A stretch of 64,000 nucleotides of DNA from Microvirga sp052114605 (GCF_052114605.1 NZ_JBFRFB010000006.1:186001-250000); one strand, 5' to 3'. Counted from the stretch's first letter, positions 42,990 through 52,676 are shown. Notes: generated by a model from the letters alone, not told the origin. A program made the numbers and translations.

Positions 42990-43958
42990 TTGACCCTGCC
43001 ATCCATTGCCCGTAACCCACGGAGCTCGCATGGAACACGTTCGTTGAGCACCGCCCCCTCCCCATCCGCCTCCCCCTTCGCCCTGAGCCGCAGCGAGGCG
43101 GCGCTGGTCGTCGTCACGATGATCTGGGGCGCGACCTTTCTCGTCGTGCAGCTGGCGCTCGCCGCGAGCGGGCCGCTGTTCTTCGTGGGACTCCGCTTCG
43201 GCACGGCGGCATTGATAATGGCGCTCATCGCGGCGCCCGTGCTGCGCGGGCTGACATGGCTCGAGATCAAGGCCGGAATCATGATCGGCGTCGCCATCTT
43301 CTTCGGCTACACGCTCCAGACTTACGGGCTGCAATATATCCCCAGCAGCAAATCGGCCTTCATCACGGCGCTCTATGTGCCCATCGTGCCGCTGCTGCAA
43401 TGGCTCGTCCTGAAGCGCCCGCCGAGCCTCATGGCGTGGTCCGGCGTCGCGCTTGCCTTCATCGGCCTTGCATTGCTCGCTGGGCCCGACGGGACCTCCA
43501 TTGGCCTCGGGATCGGTGAGGTGCTGACGCTTCTCTGCGCCATCGCCATTTCCGCCGAGATCATCCTCATCGGCGGCTTCGCCGGCAAGGTGGATGCGCG
43601 CCGCGTTACAGTGGTGCAATTGGCCACCACCTCGGTTCTCGCCCTCGGCCTGATGGCGCCCCTCGGCGAGTCGCTGCCCGCGCCGTCCTGGCTCCTGATC
43701 GGCAGCGCCGTCGGCCTGGGCCTTGCGAGCGCCGGCATCCAGCTGGCGATGAACTGGGCGCAGAAGACCGTCTCGCCCACCCGGGCCACGGTGATCTATG
43801 CGGGCGAGCCGGTCTGGGCGGGCATCGTCGGGCGCATCTACGGCGAGCACATGCCCGTCGCCGCCCTGCTCGGCGCGGCCCTGATCGTCGCCGGCGTGAT
43901 CGTGAGTGAAATGAAGTTGCCGCGCTGGTTCAAAAGGCGCCACTCGGCAAGGGCCTGA
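42990..43958 (+). CDS. DMT-superfamily (EamA) transporter
   Basis: Inner-membrane exporter of up to 322 residues with ten predicted spans in two EamA repeats. The first opens ALVVVTMIWGATFLVVQLAL, the second RVTVVQLATTSVLALGL. It has the family's KSAFITALYVPIVPLL and NWAQKTVSPTRATVIYAGEPVWAG. Two TTG starts are possible: 42990, or 43044 about 14 residues before the first span, which is better placed. Substrate unknown. It follows the GNAT gene by 10 bases. Confidence 0.85.
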   Translation: MTLPSIARNPRSSHGTRSLSTAPSPSASPFALSRSEAALVVVTMIWGATFLVVQLALAASGPLFFVGLRFGTAALIMALIAAPVLRGLTWLEIKAGIMIGVAIFFGYTLQTYGLQYIPSSKSAFITALYVPIVPLLQWLVLKRPPSLMAWSGVALAFIGLALLAGPDGTSIGLGIGEVLTLLCAIAISAEIILIGGFAGKVDARRVTVVQLATTSVLALGLMAPLGESLPAPSWLLIGSAVGLGLASAGIQLAMNWAQKTVSPTRATVIYAGEPVWAGIVGRIYGEHMPVAALLGAALIVAGVIVSEMKLPRWFKRRHSARA

Positions 43959-44153
43959 ACCAACCTGTCAACCTTGGCCATGCAGGCGAAACGGAAAGCC
44001 TGCATCGGCGCGTTCGTCGCAGTTGATCCTTGCTGCAATAGAGTTAGTTTGCTGCAAGCAATATTTCTTCACCACCCCTTGGCCTCACATCCTTCATGCA
44101 GCGGGCGCTCGGTGTTGGGCAATGACTGCCTGTAGCCTTAGAGATCACGCGCA

Positions 44154-46691
44154 ATGGATGCGAACGAGCCTGTCAATCTGACCAACTGCGATCGCGAGCC
44201 GATTCATATTCCCGGGAGCATCCAAGAGCATGGATGCCTGCTTGCCTGCGATACGCAAGCGTCCATGATCCTGCGCCATTCCGCAAACGCACCCGCGATC
44301 TTGAGGATAGGCGGCGCGATCAACGGAACTACGATAGAGAATCTTCTCGGGGGCGAAATTGCTCACACCCTGCGCAATGCTCTCGCGACATCAGGCGGCG
44401 AGGGCCGGGCCGCCCTCGTGTTCGACCTCGACATCAAGGGCGCGCATTTCGACGTCGCCATTCACCGTTTTCAATCGACCGTCATCATCGAGTTCGAGCC
44501 CTCGGCCGCGCGGTTCAGCCAGCCTCTCGACCTCACCCGCGCCTTGATCGGACGCCTGAGCAAGACGGCCGATGTGGAGCGTCTCGTTCGCGAGACAGCG
44601 CGCCTCGTGCGGGGGCTGCTCGGCTATGACCGCGTCATGGTCTACCGGTTCGAGCGCGACGGTGCCGGCAAAGTGGTGAGCGAAGCCAAGCGCGGCGATC
44701 TCGAAAGTTTTCTCGGCCAGCACTTTCCCGCCAGCGACATTCCCCAGCAGGCGCGCGTTCTCTACCTGCGCAACATCATCCGCATCATCGGCGATGCCGA
44801 CAGCCGCCAGATCCCGCTGGTGCCGGCGCTCGATGCATCCGGAGAACCCCTCAACCTGTCCTTCGCGCATCTGCGCAGCGTCTCGCCGATCCATTGCGAG
44901 TACCTGCGCAACATGGGCGTCGCGGCTTCGATGTCGGTCTCGATCATCATCGGCGGCGAGCTGTGGGGGCTCATCGCCTGCCATCATTACTCGCCCCGCG
45001 TCCTGCCCATGGGTCTTCGCGTGGCGGCGGAGGTGTTCGGCGAATTCTTCTCGCTCCACCTCAACGCTCTCCTGCAGCAGCGCAAGCTCGATGTGGCCAT
45101 GGAGGCGCGCCGCTCACTGGACAGGATCCTGCGGCTGGCATCGCACCAGCCCGATGTGAGCGACATGCTGCGCACGAGCTTGGGCGAACTCAGTCAGATC
45201 GTTTCCTGCGATGGTGTCGGTCTCTGGATCGACGGCGTATGGACAGTTCAGGGCGCGGCGCCTCCTGAAGCTGCGATCCCAAGCCTCACGCGCTTCGTCG
45301 GCAATGTCGCCGAAGGCAAGGTGTGGGCAACGCACGCCCTGTCGCATCGCCTTGCATCGGCCGAAGACTACCGCGCGCAGGCTTCCGGCGTGATGGCCGT
45401 GCCGCTGTCGCAACTGCCGCGCGACTACCTGTTCTTCTTCCGCAAGGAGCAGGCGCAGACGCTCGAATGGGCCGGCAATCCAGACAAAGCCTACAGCAGC
45501 GGCCCCATGGGCGACCGCCTGACGCCGCGCAAGAGCTTCGCCATCTGGAAGCAGATCGTCCAGGCGCAATCCCTGCCCTGGACGGAAGCGGACCGCGAGA
45601 TTGCGGAAGCCACGAGGATCTCCCTCGCCGAAGTCGTGCTGCGCCACGGCGAGCTTCTCGCCGACGAGCGCACCAAGGCCGACGTGCGCCAGCGCATGCT
45701 GAACGAGGAGCTCAACCACCGGGTCAAAAACATCCTGGCGATCATCAAGTCCCTCGTCGGGCATCCGGTCGAGGAAGGCCGCGAGCTGAGGGATTATGTC
45801 GATTCGCTCCAGGGCCGCATTCAGGCTCTAGCCGTCGCACACGATCAGGTCGTCCGCAGCGGCGGCGGTGGAGAACTGGGCGACCTCCTCGGCGCGGAGC
45901 TGACGCCGTATCAGGAACCCAGCACGAGCATCGTGCTTCAAGGCCCTAAAGTGGGACTCGATGCACGCGCCTATTCCGTAATGGCGCTGGTGCTGCATGA
46001 ACTCTGCACCAACGCCGCGAAATACGGCGCGCTCTCGAATGCCAGAGGCCAGCTTTCCGTGATGTGGAGCCTCGAAGCCGAAGGCGGGTGCCGGATCGTG
46101 TGGCGCGAATCCGGCGGCCCTCTCGTGTCGGCTCCCAAGCGTGAAGGCTTCGGCACGGTGCTGATCGACCGCAGCATTCCCTACGATCTCGGCGGAGAAA
46201 GCCGCGTCGATTACATGCCCACCGGCGTCGAGGCCATCTTCCACATTCCGCAAAAGCACGTCGTGCAGGTTCTCGCATCGGAGGATGCACGGCCCAAGCG
46301 CAAAGCCGCCGCGAAGCGACACGCCGATCTCGCGAATATTTCCCTGCTGCTCGTCGAGGATCAGCTGCTGATCGCGCTCGATGTGGAAGCCATGCTGGGC
46401 GAGCGCGGGATCGGCGATGTGACGACGAGCGGAACGGTCTCCGATGCCCTGCGCAAGCTGTCCGAATCGACCCCGAGCGCCGCCATTCTCGACGTCAATC
46501 TCGGCAGCGAAACCTCGATCCCGGTCGCGGAAGAGCTGGCGCGGCGCAATATCCCCTTCGTCTTCGCCACCGGCTACGGCGAGAAAGGCATGGTGCCCGC
46601 CTCGCTCGCGAATGTCCCCGTCGTGCGCAAACCCTACGATGCGGACAGTCTGGCCGAGGCAGTGATCCAGGTCATCGCCACGTCTCGTTAA
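44154..46691 (+). CDS. bphP: Bacteriophytochrome sensor histidine kinase with C-terminal receiver (BphP, HWE kinase)
   Basis: Red/far-red photoreceptor of 845 residues. PAS (about 1-120) has biliverdin-linking C12 in LTNCDREPIHIPGSIQ. GAF (about 135-310) has PASDIPQQAR (192-201) with D195 and SPIHCEY with H247. PHY has the tongue PRKSF near 458. The kinase is HWE-type (EELNHRVKNILAII near 520; HELCTNAAKYGALS). A receiver domain occupies about 725-845 with SLLLVEDQLL and phospho-Asp in AILDVNLG. No heme oxygenase gene is adjacent. It should signal light state by phosphorelay to its own receiver. Confidence 0.92.
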   Translation: MDANEPVNLTNCDREPIHIPGSIQEHGCLLACDTQASMILRHSANAPAILRIGGAINGTTIENLLGGEIAHTLRNALATSGGEGRAALVFDLDIKGAHFDVAIHRFQSTVIIEFEPSAARFSQPLDLTRALIGRLSKTADVERLVRETARLVRGLLGYDRVMVYRFERDGAGKVVSEAKRGDLESFLGQHFPASDIPQQARVLYLRNIIRIIGDADSRQIPLVPALDASGEPLNLSFAHLRSVSPIHCEYLRNMGVAASMSVSIIIGGELWGLIACHHYSPRVLPMGLRVAAEVFGEFFSLHLNALLQQRKLDVAMEARRSLDRILRLASHQPDVSDMLRTSLGELSQIVSCDGVGLWIDGVWTVQGAAPPEAAIPSLTRFVGNVAEGKVWATHALSHRLASAEDYRAQASGVMAVPLSQLPRDYLFFFRKEQAQTLEWAGNPDKAYSSGPMGDRLTPRKSFAIWKQIVQAQSLPWTEADREIAEATRISLAEVVLRHGELLADERTKADVRQRMLNEELNHRVKNILAIIKSLVGHPVEEGRELRDYVDSLQGRIQALAVAHDQVVRSGGGGELGDLLGAELTPYQEPSTSIVLQGPKVGLDARAYSVMALVLHELCTNAAKYGALSNARGQLSVMWSLEAEGGCRIVWRESGGPLVSAPKREGFGTVLIDRSIPYDLGGESRVDYMPTGVEAIFHIPQKHVVQVLASEDARPKRKAAAKRHADLANISLLLVEDQLLIALDVEAMLGERGIGDVTTSGTVSDALRKLSESTPSAAILDVNLGSETSIPVAEELARRNIPFVFATGYGEKGMVPASLANVPVVRKPYDADSLAEAVIQVIATSR

Positions 46692-47614
46692 ACCTGCCGC
46701 TCCACCACGAAGCGCACCGCCTCGCGCAAGGTGTCGGCCTTTGCGCCGAACCGGTCGAGCGCGGCATCGGCTTTCTCCACCAGCGCGGCGCATTCGCGCT
46801 TCGCGCCCTCCATGCCGAGCAGGTCGACCAGGGTCGCCTTGCCCTTTTCCTGATCCTTGCCGGTGCGCTTGCCGAGCGCCTCTGCGGAAGCCTCCCGGTC
46901 GAGGATATCGTCCGCGACCTGGAAGGCTGCGCCCAGCGCCCGCCCGTATTCCACGAGGCGCTTGCGCGAATCCGCATCCGCCCTGCCGATGATCGCGCCT
47001 GCTTCCGCCGAGAAGGTGAGGATCGCGCCGGTCTTCATCATCTGGAGCTGGCGCACCTCCGGCTCGCCCATGGAGACTGCGCCATAGCGCCCCTCCGCCG
47101 TGAGATCGAGGATCTGCCCGCCCACCATGCCGCCGAGACCCGATGCGCGGGCAAGGCCCAGCACGAGATCGGCGCGGATCGTGGGATCGGAATCGGTCGC
47201 GGTTTCCGCCAGCACCTCAAAGGCGAGCGTCTGGAGGGCGTCGCCCACGAGAATCGCGGTGGCCTCGTCATAGGCCTTGTGCACCGTCGGACGCCCACGC
47301 CGCAGGTCGTCGTCGTCCATGGAGGGCAGATCGTCATGCACCAGGGAGTAGCAATGCAGGAGCTCGATGGCGGAGCCCGCCCTTAAGGGACCCTCCCCCT
47401 CTCGGCCGAAGAGGCGCGCCGCCTCGATGGTGAGGAAAGGCCGCAAGCGCTTGCCGCCGCCCAGCGCCGCATGCCGCATGGCCGCTATCAGGCGCTCGGG
47501 CCTGGCAATCTCGCCGTGGGCCGCGTTGTCTGATAGCAAGGCTTCGAGATTAGCCTCGACAAGCCCTGCGGCCTGGTTGAGCCGTGCGGTGAAAGTGCTG
47601 GTGGATGGCGACAT
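46688..47614 (-). CDS. ispA: Polyprenyl diphosphate synthase (farnesyl/geranyl type, IspA)
   Basis: Short-chain trans-prenyltransferase (308 residues) making farnesyl diphosphate. The first Asp-rich motif is LVHDDLPSMDDDDLRRG, with the two extra residues typical of bacterial FPP synthases, and the second is FQVADDILD. GGGKRLRPFL lies near residue 50. I chose ATG 47614; an upstream start at 47647 would overlap the divergent side further. The 3' end overlaps bphP by 4 bases, convergently. Confidence 0.9.
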   Translation of the reverse strand: MSPSTSTFTARLNQAAGLVEANLEALLSDNAAHGEIARPERLIAAMRHAALGGGKRLRPFLTIEAARLFGREGEGPLRAGSAIELLHCYSLVHDDLPSMDDDDLRRGRPTVHKAYDEATAILVGDALQTLAFEVLAETATDSDPTIRADLVLGLARASGLGGMVGGQILDLTAEGRYGAVSMGEPEVRQLQMMKTGAILTFSAEAGAIIGRADADSRKRLVEYGRALGAAFQVADDILDREASAEALGKRTGKDQEKGKATLVDLLGMEGAKRECAALVEKADAALDRFGAKADTLREAVRFVVERQV

Positions 47615-47717
47615 GATGAGCCCGAATTCGGACGGAGCGGCGGCCACGTCCGAGGAGAAACTTGAAGGAAGGTCGGGGCGTCGCTGGACGCTGCGGCCGG
47701 GTCGGGCACGGGGGCCG

Positions 47718-48404
47718 ATGACGGTCTCCCGGTTCCTCCGCCGCGCCGTTCAGATCGGCCTCGGTCTGATTGTCTTATGGGTCGGAGCGGTTCTTTTGCT
47801 AGGGCTTCTCTACTGGGTCGTGCCTCCGGTTTCCACCCTCATGTTAGGCCGCTGGCTCACGCTCCAGAGCGTGGAGCGGGATTTCGTGGGCCTCGACGAG
47901 ATCTCCCCCCACCTGCCGCTTGCCGTGATGACCGCCGAGGACAGCCGGTTCTGTGAGCATGGCGGCGTGGACTGGATCGCCATCCGCGAAGTGGTGGAGG
48001 ATGCAGACGAGGACGGGCCCTCCCGGGGCGCCTCGACCATTCCCATGCAGGTGGCCAAGAACCTCTTCCTGTGGCCGAGCCGGTCCTATATCCGCAAAGG
48101 GCTGGAGATCCCGGTGGCCCTCTATCTCGATCTGATCTGGTCCAAGCGGCAGATGATGGAGGCCTATCTCAACGTGGCCGAGTGGGGCGAAGGCGTCTTC
48201 GGCGCGGAGGCCGCGTCCCAGAAATACTTCCGCAAACCGGCCAAGAACCTGACGAGGCATGAGGCCGCCCTCCTCGCGCGGGCCCTGCCGAACCCGCTTG
48301 TGCGCAACCCAGGCCGGCCGAGCAATCGCCACCGGGCCCTGGCGGGGCAATTGCAGGCCCGGATGGCGGGCGCGGCCCCCTTCAGCGGGTGTCTGCGGCC
48401 TTAA
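47718..48404 (+). CDS. mtgA: Monofunctional peptidoglycan glycosyltransferase MtgA
   Basis: GT51 transglycosylase of 228 residues anchored by one N-terminal span (about 12-35). Catalytic glutamate motif is MTAEDSRFCEHGGVDW, followed by RGASTIPMQVAKNLFLW and KRQMMEAYLNVAEWG. ATG 47718 gives the typical family length; the ATGs at 47613 and 47616 would overlap the divergent ispA start. It polymerises lipid II glycan strands without transpeptidation. Confidence 0.88.
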   Translation: MTVSRFLRRAVQIGLGLIVLWVGAVLLLGLLYWVVPPVSTLMLGRWLTLQSVERDFVGLDEISPHLPLAVMTAEDSRFCEHGGVDWIAIREVVEDADEDGPSRGASTIPMQVAKNLFLWPSRSYIRKGLEIPVALYLDLIWSKRQMMEAYLNVAEWGEGVFGAEAASQKYFRKPAKNLTRHEAALLARALPNPLVRNPGRPSNRHRALAGQLQARMAGAAPFSGCLRP

Positions 48405-48526
48405 ATTCGTAACGAAGGACTAGATATTTCCTCCAGGACCTTGTAAGAGGCGCAACCTCATCAAGTTTGAGATGTGAGCGTTTCCCGGTTAAGCGGGCGC
48501 TCCGCTATTTTGACCGGAGACGAGAA

Positions 48527-48712
48527 ATGGCCGTTCCTAAGAGAAAAACGTCGCCTTCGCGGCGCGGCATGCGTCGTTCCGCCGATGCCTTGAAAGCCCC
48601 GACCTACAGCGAGGACAAGGACTCCGGCGAGCTGCGCCGCCCTCACCACATCGATCTGAAGACCGGTATGTACCGTGGCCGTCAGGTTCTGAAGGTGAAG
48701 GCTGACGCGTAA
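48527..48712 (+). CDS. rpmF: 50S ribosomal protein L32
   Basis: A 61-residue basic protein starting MAVPKRKTSPSRRGMRRSADAL, the universal L32 opening. This L32 lacks the zinc cysteines, as in other alphaproteobacteria. ATG 48527 has GGAGACGAG just upstream. It is monocistronic and ends in its own terminator. Confidence 0.95.
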   Translation: MAVPKRKTSPSRRGMRRSADALKAPTYSEDKDSGELRRPHHIDLKTGMYRGRQVLKVKADA

Positions 48713-48737
48713 GCTTACGCGGCATGCGACAAAAAAG

Positions 48738-48765
48738 ACCGGCGCTCAAAGCGCCGGTTTTTTTA
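48738..48765 (+). terminator. Intrinsic terminator of rpmF
   Basis: Arms ACCGGCGC (48738-48745) and GCGCCGGT (48751-48758), 5-base loop, then a run of eight T. The upstream A-run makes it partly bidirectional. Confidence 0.9.
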
Positions 48766-48937
48766 TGCCCGTAATCCCCAGAGCGCTGCCCCAAGGGCAC
48801 TGAATCATTGTTTCTTTTTACAGTTCATTAAGTCTGAGCGCCGATCCTACACGCCTTGATATTTCCGAGGCTTAAGGACGGCGCAGACGAGGCGCGCCCC
48901 TCTGCCTCACGCGTGTTTTTGAGTACGAGGTGGCGTT

Positions 48938-50548
48938 ATGGCAACGAAGCGGCAGGGCCGGCTGGGGATTTTCCAGGGAGCATCCCGGACACCCCGCAAA
49001 CAGGCCGCTTCGCCGCTTCCCGGCACCGCCTATGCCTGGGATATGGCCACCGACGCCCTGACCTGGGGGCCGAACGCCACCGAGATCCTCGGTCTCACCA
49101 AAAGGGACCTGCCCCGCACCGGCCGCGCCTTCGCGCAGCTCGTCGAGCCCGGCAGCGGCATGGCCCGTTTCGACATCATCGCGGACCAGAACACACCGAA
49201 CGGCTCCTACGAGACCCGACACGCCCTGCGCCTTGGCCCCGACCAGGTGTTGATGGTGGAGGATTGCGGCCGCTGGCAGCCGAGCGCCCAGGGACACCCC
49301 GCTTTCGTGCGTGGCCTGCTGCGAGCCGACCCAGTTCTCGCCATGCAGAATTGCCTACCCGCCCGGATCGCGGCGCGCTCGGACCTGCTGCGGCAGATAC
49401 AGAACGGCATCAACGAGGCCTTGAGGATTTCCCAGACCTGCACCCTGGTCGTCGGTTCCTTCGACAAGGCCGACAGCATGAATGAGGCGGCCCGCAGGCT
49501 CCGCCCGATGATGCGCCGGCACGACGTGTTCGGGATCGTCAGCCCCACCCGCTTCGCGCTCGCCCTCGTCGGCTGCCCTGCCCCGGACACCGTCGGCGCC
49601 ATGAACCGCATGGCGGGGCTCCTGAAAGGTTGCGGGGACGGCCTGATCCTGGGTGCGGCCTGCGCCCCGGACCACACCTTCCGTGCCCACAAACTCTTCC
49701 GTTTTGCCGAGGAGGCGGTGGAGGCAAGCCACCATCGCGGCTCAGACAAGGGCCTCTACGATCCCCGTCCCGCGCCCCGCTCCCGCGCGGTCGTTGAAGC
49801 CCCCTTCGACATCGTCACGGCCCTCAACGAGCGCAGCCTCATCCTAGCCACGCGGCCCGTGGTGGACGCCCATACGCGCCAGCCGGCCCTGTCGCAGGCC
49901 GTGGCTAGCCTCTCCATGCCCGATGGCGATGCCCTGCCCCTCGGACCCGTGCCGAGCCTGGACGACGCCAACCTCGCGCTGCTCGTGGATGGGCGCATGC
50001 TGGAGCTGGCGGCGGACCATCTCGCCCGCAATCCTCATGCACGTCTTTCGCTGCCCATCGCCTCCGCGACCTTGAAGGATTCCGAGTGGCTGCCGATGCT
50101 AGCGGCCCATCTCGGCGCCCGCCCCGGCATCGAATCGCGCCTCGTGCTCGAGGTGCCGGAGAGCGCTCTTGCGGGCGACGGCGCGCTTCAGGGCCGCCTG
50201 CATGCCATGAAGGCCATCGGCATCGGGCTGGCGCTGTCGGGTTATGGCAAGGGCCATGTTCCGGTGGACCAGCTACGGCACATGCCCTTCGATCTCCTCA
50301 AGATCGATGGCGTCTTTATCCAGCCTCTCAAGCGTTCGACACAGGACCGCCTCTACATCCGCACCCTGATCGACCGGGCACAGAACCTCGGCATCGCGGT
50401 CGCAACCGAGTGGGTGGACGATGAGATGAGCGCGCGGCTCCTCACGTCCTGGGGCGTGGATTACCTGGAAGGCAGCTATTTCGGCGAGCCCATGGCGATG
50501 GCGCAGCCGTCGCCTTTGCGCGACATGCTGGATCGGGCCTGGGGTTAG
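48938..50548 (+). CDS. PAS/EAL-type protein with degenerate EAL domain
   Basis: A 536-residue cytosolic protein. Residues about 30-110 are PAS-like (AYAWDMATDALTWGPNATEILG), about 150-275 a degraded GGDEF-like part, and about 290-530 an EAL-like domain. Catalytic motifs are lost: the EALLR stretch reads SQAVASL, and the DDFG metal motif reads LSGYG. The outer frame LEVPESAL, PFDLLKIDGVFI and EWVDDEMSA is kept. It is therefore probably a c-di-GMP-binding or protein-docking regulator rather than a phosphodiesterase. No neighbours suggest its target. Confidence 0.8.
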   Translation: MATKRQGRLGIFQGASRTPRKQAASPLPGTAYAWDMATDALTWGPNATEILGLTKRDLPRTGRAFAQLVEPGSGMARFDIIADQNTPNGSYETRHALRLGPDQVLMVEDCGRWQPSAQGHPAFVRGLLRADPVLAMQNCLPARIAARSDLLRQIQNGINEALRISQTCTLVVGSFDKADSMNEAARRLRPMMRRHDVFGIVSPTRFALALVGCPAPDTVGAMNRMAGLLKGCGDGLILGAACAPDHTFRAHKLFRFAEEAVEASHHRGSDKGLYDPRPAPRSRAVVEAPFDIVTALNERSLILATRPVVDAHTRQPALSQAVASLSMPDGDALPLGPVPSLDDANLALLVDGRMLELAADHLARNPHARLSLPIASATLKDSEWLPMLAAHLGARPGIESRLVLEVPESALAGDGALQGRLHAMKAIGIGLALSGYGKGHVPVDQLRHMPFDLLKIDGVFIQPLKRSTQDRLYIRTLIDRAQNLGIAVATEWVDDEMSARLLTSWGVDYLEGSYFGEPMAMAQPSPLRDMLDRAWG

Positions 50549-50583
50549 GGATAATCGACGAGCGTTTTCACACCCTCGACGTC

Positions 50584-50663
50584 ATCACCGGCCTTGTGCC
50601 GGTGATCCCGATGCTGTGAGGCGTCGCACTCTTCCGATCGGGATGGCCGGGACAAGCCCGGCC
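50584..50663. repeat. Cluster of intergenic palindromes
   Basis: Three nested or adjacent inverted repeats: ATCACCGGC/GCCGGTGAT (50584-50606), ATCCCGAT/ATCGGGAT (50605-50612 with 50637-50644), and GGCCGGG-ACAAG-CCCGGCC (50645-50663). The last is a very common Hyphomicrobiales repeat. They lie between the convergent EAL and phaR genes and may help termination. Confidence 0.65.
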
Positions 50664-50690
50664 ATGACGGAAAAAGCTTCCCCTTAAACC

Positions 50691-51275
50691 CTACTTCCCG
50701 GCGAGCTTGTCCAACTTCGCCTGCATGTCGGCCATCTGGCGCTTCAACGCATCGAGGTCGCCTGCGCCCTGCTCCTGTTCCGGGGCGGTGGGAGCCTTGG
50801 AGCCGTTCGTGCCCGGCACTCCGCCCGGAAAGGGCGAGAACATGCGCATGGCTTCCGTGAAGAAGCCCATGTTCTTGCGCACCTGCTCCTCCATGGCCTG
50901 AAAGGCTCCGGCGCCGAAGGCGGTGGACATCTGGTCCCGAAGCTTCTGCTGCTCCTGGGATAGATTGTTCATGGAGAATTCGAGATAGCTCGGAACGAGT
51001 GCCTGCATGCTGTCGCCATAGAAGCGGATCAGCTGGCGCAGAACGGTGACGGGCAGCAGGTTCTGCCCCTCCTTGTTCTCCTGCTCGAAGATGATCTGGG
51101 TCAGGACCGAGCGGGTGATGTCGTCGCCAGATTTCGCGTCATAGACCAAGAAATCCTCGCCCTGGCGCACCATGCCGGCCAGGTCTTCCAGCGTCACATA
51201 GGTGGATGTGCCCGTGTGATAGAGGCGGCGGTTGGCATATTTCTTGATGACCGTCGGTTGCTTTTCCGTCGCCAT
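50691..51275 (-). CDS. phaR: Polyhydroxyalkanoate synthesis repressor PhaR
   Basis: DNA- and PHA-granule-binding regulator (194 residues). The PHB_acc N-terminal domain reads IKKYANRRLYHTGTSTYVTL; central repeats QIIFEQENKEGQNLLPVTVL and RFYGDSMQALVPSYLEFSM follow; the C terminus ends in a coiled coil (LDALKRQMADMQAKLDKLA). It represses phasin and PHA genes and is released when granules form. It is divergent from phaA, the usual place in this order. Confidence 0.92.
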   Translation of the reverse strand: MATEKQPTVIKKYANRRLYHTGTSTYVTLEDLAGMVRQGEDFLVYDAKSGDDITRSVLTQIIFEQENKEGQNLLPVTVLRQLIRFYGDSMQALVPSYLEFSMNNLSQEQQKLRDQMSTAFGAGAFQAMEEQVRKNMGFFTEAMRMFSPFPGGVPGTNGSKAPTAPEQEQGAGDLDALKRQMADMQAKLDKLAGK

Positions 51276-51497
51276 GTGGCCGATACGCTCCTGAAAAAGA
51301 CACCCGGCAATCTGTGGCAGAATTTAGCCGGTCCTCATTGATTATAAGGCTTATGCCGCGCGATCAAAGCGCCAAAAGTCTAAGGACCCTCCGGCCCCGC
51401 TTGCCCAAACGCATCCTTGACTTCCCAGGCTGTGGAGCTTTGATCGAACCAGCACTACATCATCTTCATGTCGAACAGATCAGCACAGGAGAGAGGC

Positions 51498-52676
51498 ATG
51501 GCCCAGGACAGCATCGTCATCGTGGGAGCGGCCCGCACACCCGTCGGTTCCTTCAACGGGGCTTTCGCCAACACCACGGCTCACGAATTGGGCGCCATCG
51601 CCATCAAGGCCGCTCTGGAGCGCGCGAAGGTGCAGGCCGACGAGGTGGACGAGGTGATCCTCGGCCAGATCCTCACCGCGGGCCAGGGCCAGAACCCGGC
51701 CCGTCAGGCCGCCATGGCCGCGGGCGTTCCGCAGGAAAAGACGGCCTGGGGCCTCAACCAGCTCTGCGGCTCGGGCCTGCGCACCGTCGCCATCGGCATG
51801 CAGCAGATCGCCAATGGCGATGCGGACATCATCGTGGCCGGCGGCCAGGAATCCATGTCGCTCGCCCCGCACGCCGCCCATATGCGCTCAGGCACCAAGA
51901 TGGGCGACTTCAAGCTCGCGGACACCATGCTGAAAGACGGCCTGATGGATGCCTTCAACGGCTACCACATGGGCAACACCGCCGAGAACGTGGCCCAGCG
52001 CTGGCAGCTGACCCGCGAGGAGCAGGACCAGTTCGCCACCGCCTCGCAGAACAAGGCCGAGGCCGCGCAGAAGGAAGGCCGCTTCAAGGACGAGATCGTG
52101 CCTGTCACGATCTCTACCCGCAAGGGCGACATCGTGGTCGATCAGGACGAGTACATCCGCGCCGGCACCACCATCGACTCGCTCGCGAAGCTGAAACCCG
52201 CCTTCTCCAAGGAAGGCTCCGTGACAGCGGGCAATGCGTCCGGCATCAATGACGGCGCTGCCGCCGTCGTGCTGATGTCGGAGTCGGAAGCGAAGAAGCG
52301 CGGTCTCACCCCGCTCGCGCGCATCGTCTCCTGGGCCACCGCCGGCGTCGATCCCGCCGTCATGGGCACGGGCCCGATTCCCGCCTCGCGCAAGGCGCTC
52401 GAGAAGGCCGGCTGGAAAGTCTCCGACCTCGACCTCGTGGAAGCCAACGAAGCCTTCGCGGCGCAGGCGCTCGCGGTCAACAAGGACATGGGCTGGGATC
52501 CGTCCATCGTGAACGTCAACGGCGGCGCCATCGCCATCGGCCACCCGATCGGCGCATCGGGCGCGCGCGTGCTCGTGACCCTGTTGCACGAGATGAACCG
52601 CCGCGACGCGAAGAAGGGCCTTGCCACCCTCTGCATCGGCGGCGGCATGGGCGTCGCCATGTGCCTTGAAAGGTAA
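51498..52676 (+). CDS. phaA: Acetyl-CoA acetyltransferase (beta-ketothiolase) PhaA
   Basis: Thiolase (392 residues) condensing two acetyl-CoA to acetoacetyl-CoA. Catalytic C90 in NQLCGSGLRT, H349 in AIGHPIGASG and C379 in LCIGGGMG are all present. ATG 51498 is preceded by AGGAGA; the ATG at 51468 is less suitable. A weak TTGAC at 51417 may be its -35. It is followed by phaB after a repeat-filled gap. Confidence 0.94.
   Translation: MAQDSIVIVGAARTPVGSFNGAFANTTAHELGAIAIKAALERAKVQADEVDEVILGQILTAGQGQNPARQAAMAAGVPQEKTAWGLNQLCGSGLRTVAIGMQQIANGDADIIVAGGQESMSLAPHAAHMRSGTKMGDFKLADTMLKDGLMDAFNGYHMGNTAENVAQRWQLTREEQDQFATASQNKAEAAQKEGRFKDEIVPVTISTRKGDIVVDQDEYIRAGTTIDSLAKLKPAFSKEGSVTAGNASGINDGAAAVVLMSESEAKKRGLTPLARIVSWATAGVDPAVMGTGPIPASRKALEKAGWKVSDLDLVEANEAFAAQALAVNKDMGWDPSIVNVNGGAIAIGHPIGASGARVLVTLLHEMNRRDAKKGLATLCIGGGMGVAMCLER

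Noticed and set aside
47613..47717. Longer mtgA start at ATG 47613/47616
   Set aside because: It would overlap the divergent ispA start and leave no promoter space; ATG 47718 gives normal MtgA length. Not excluded completely.
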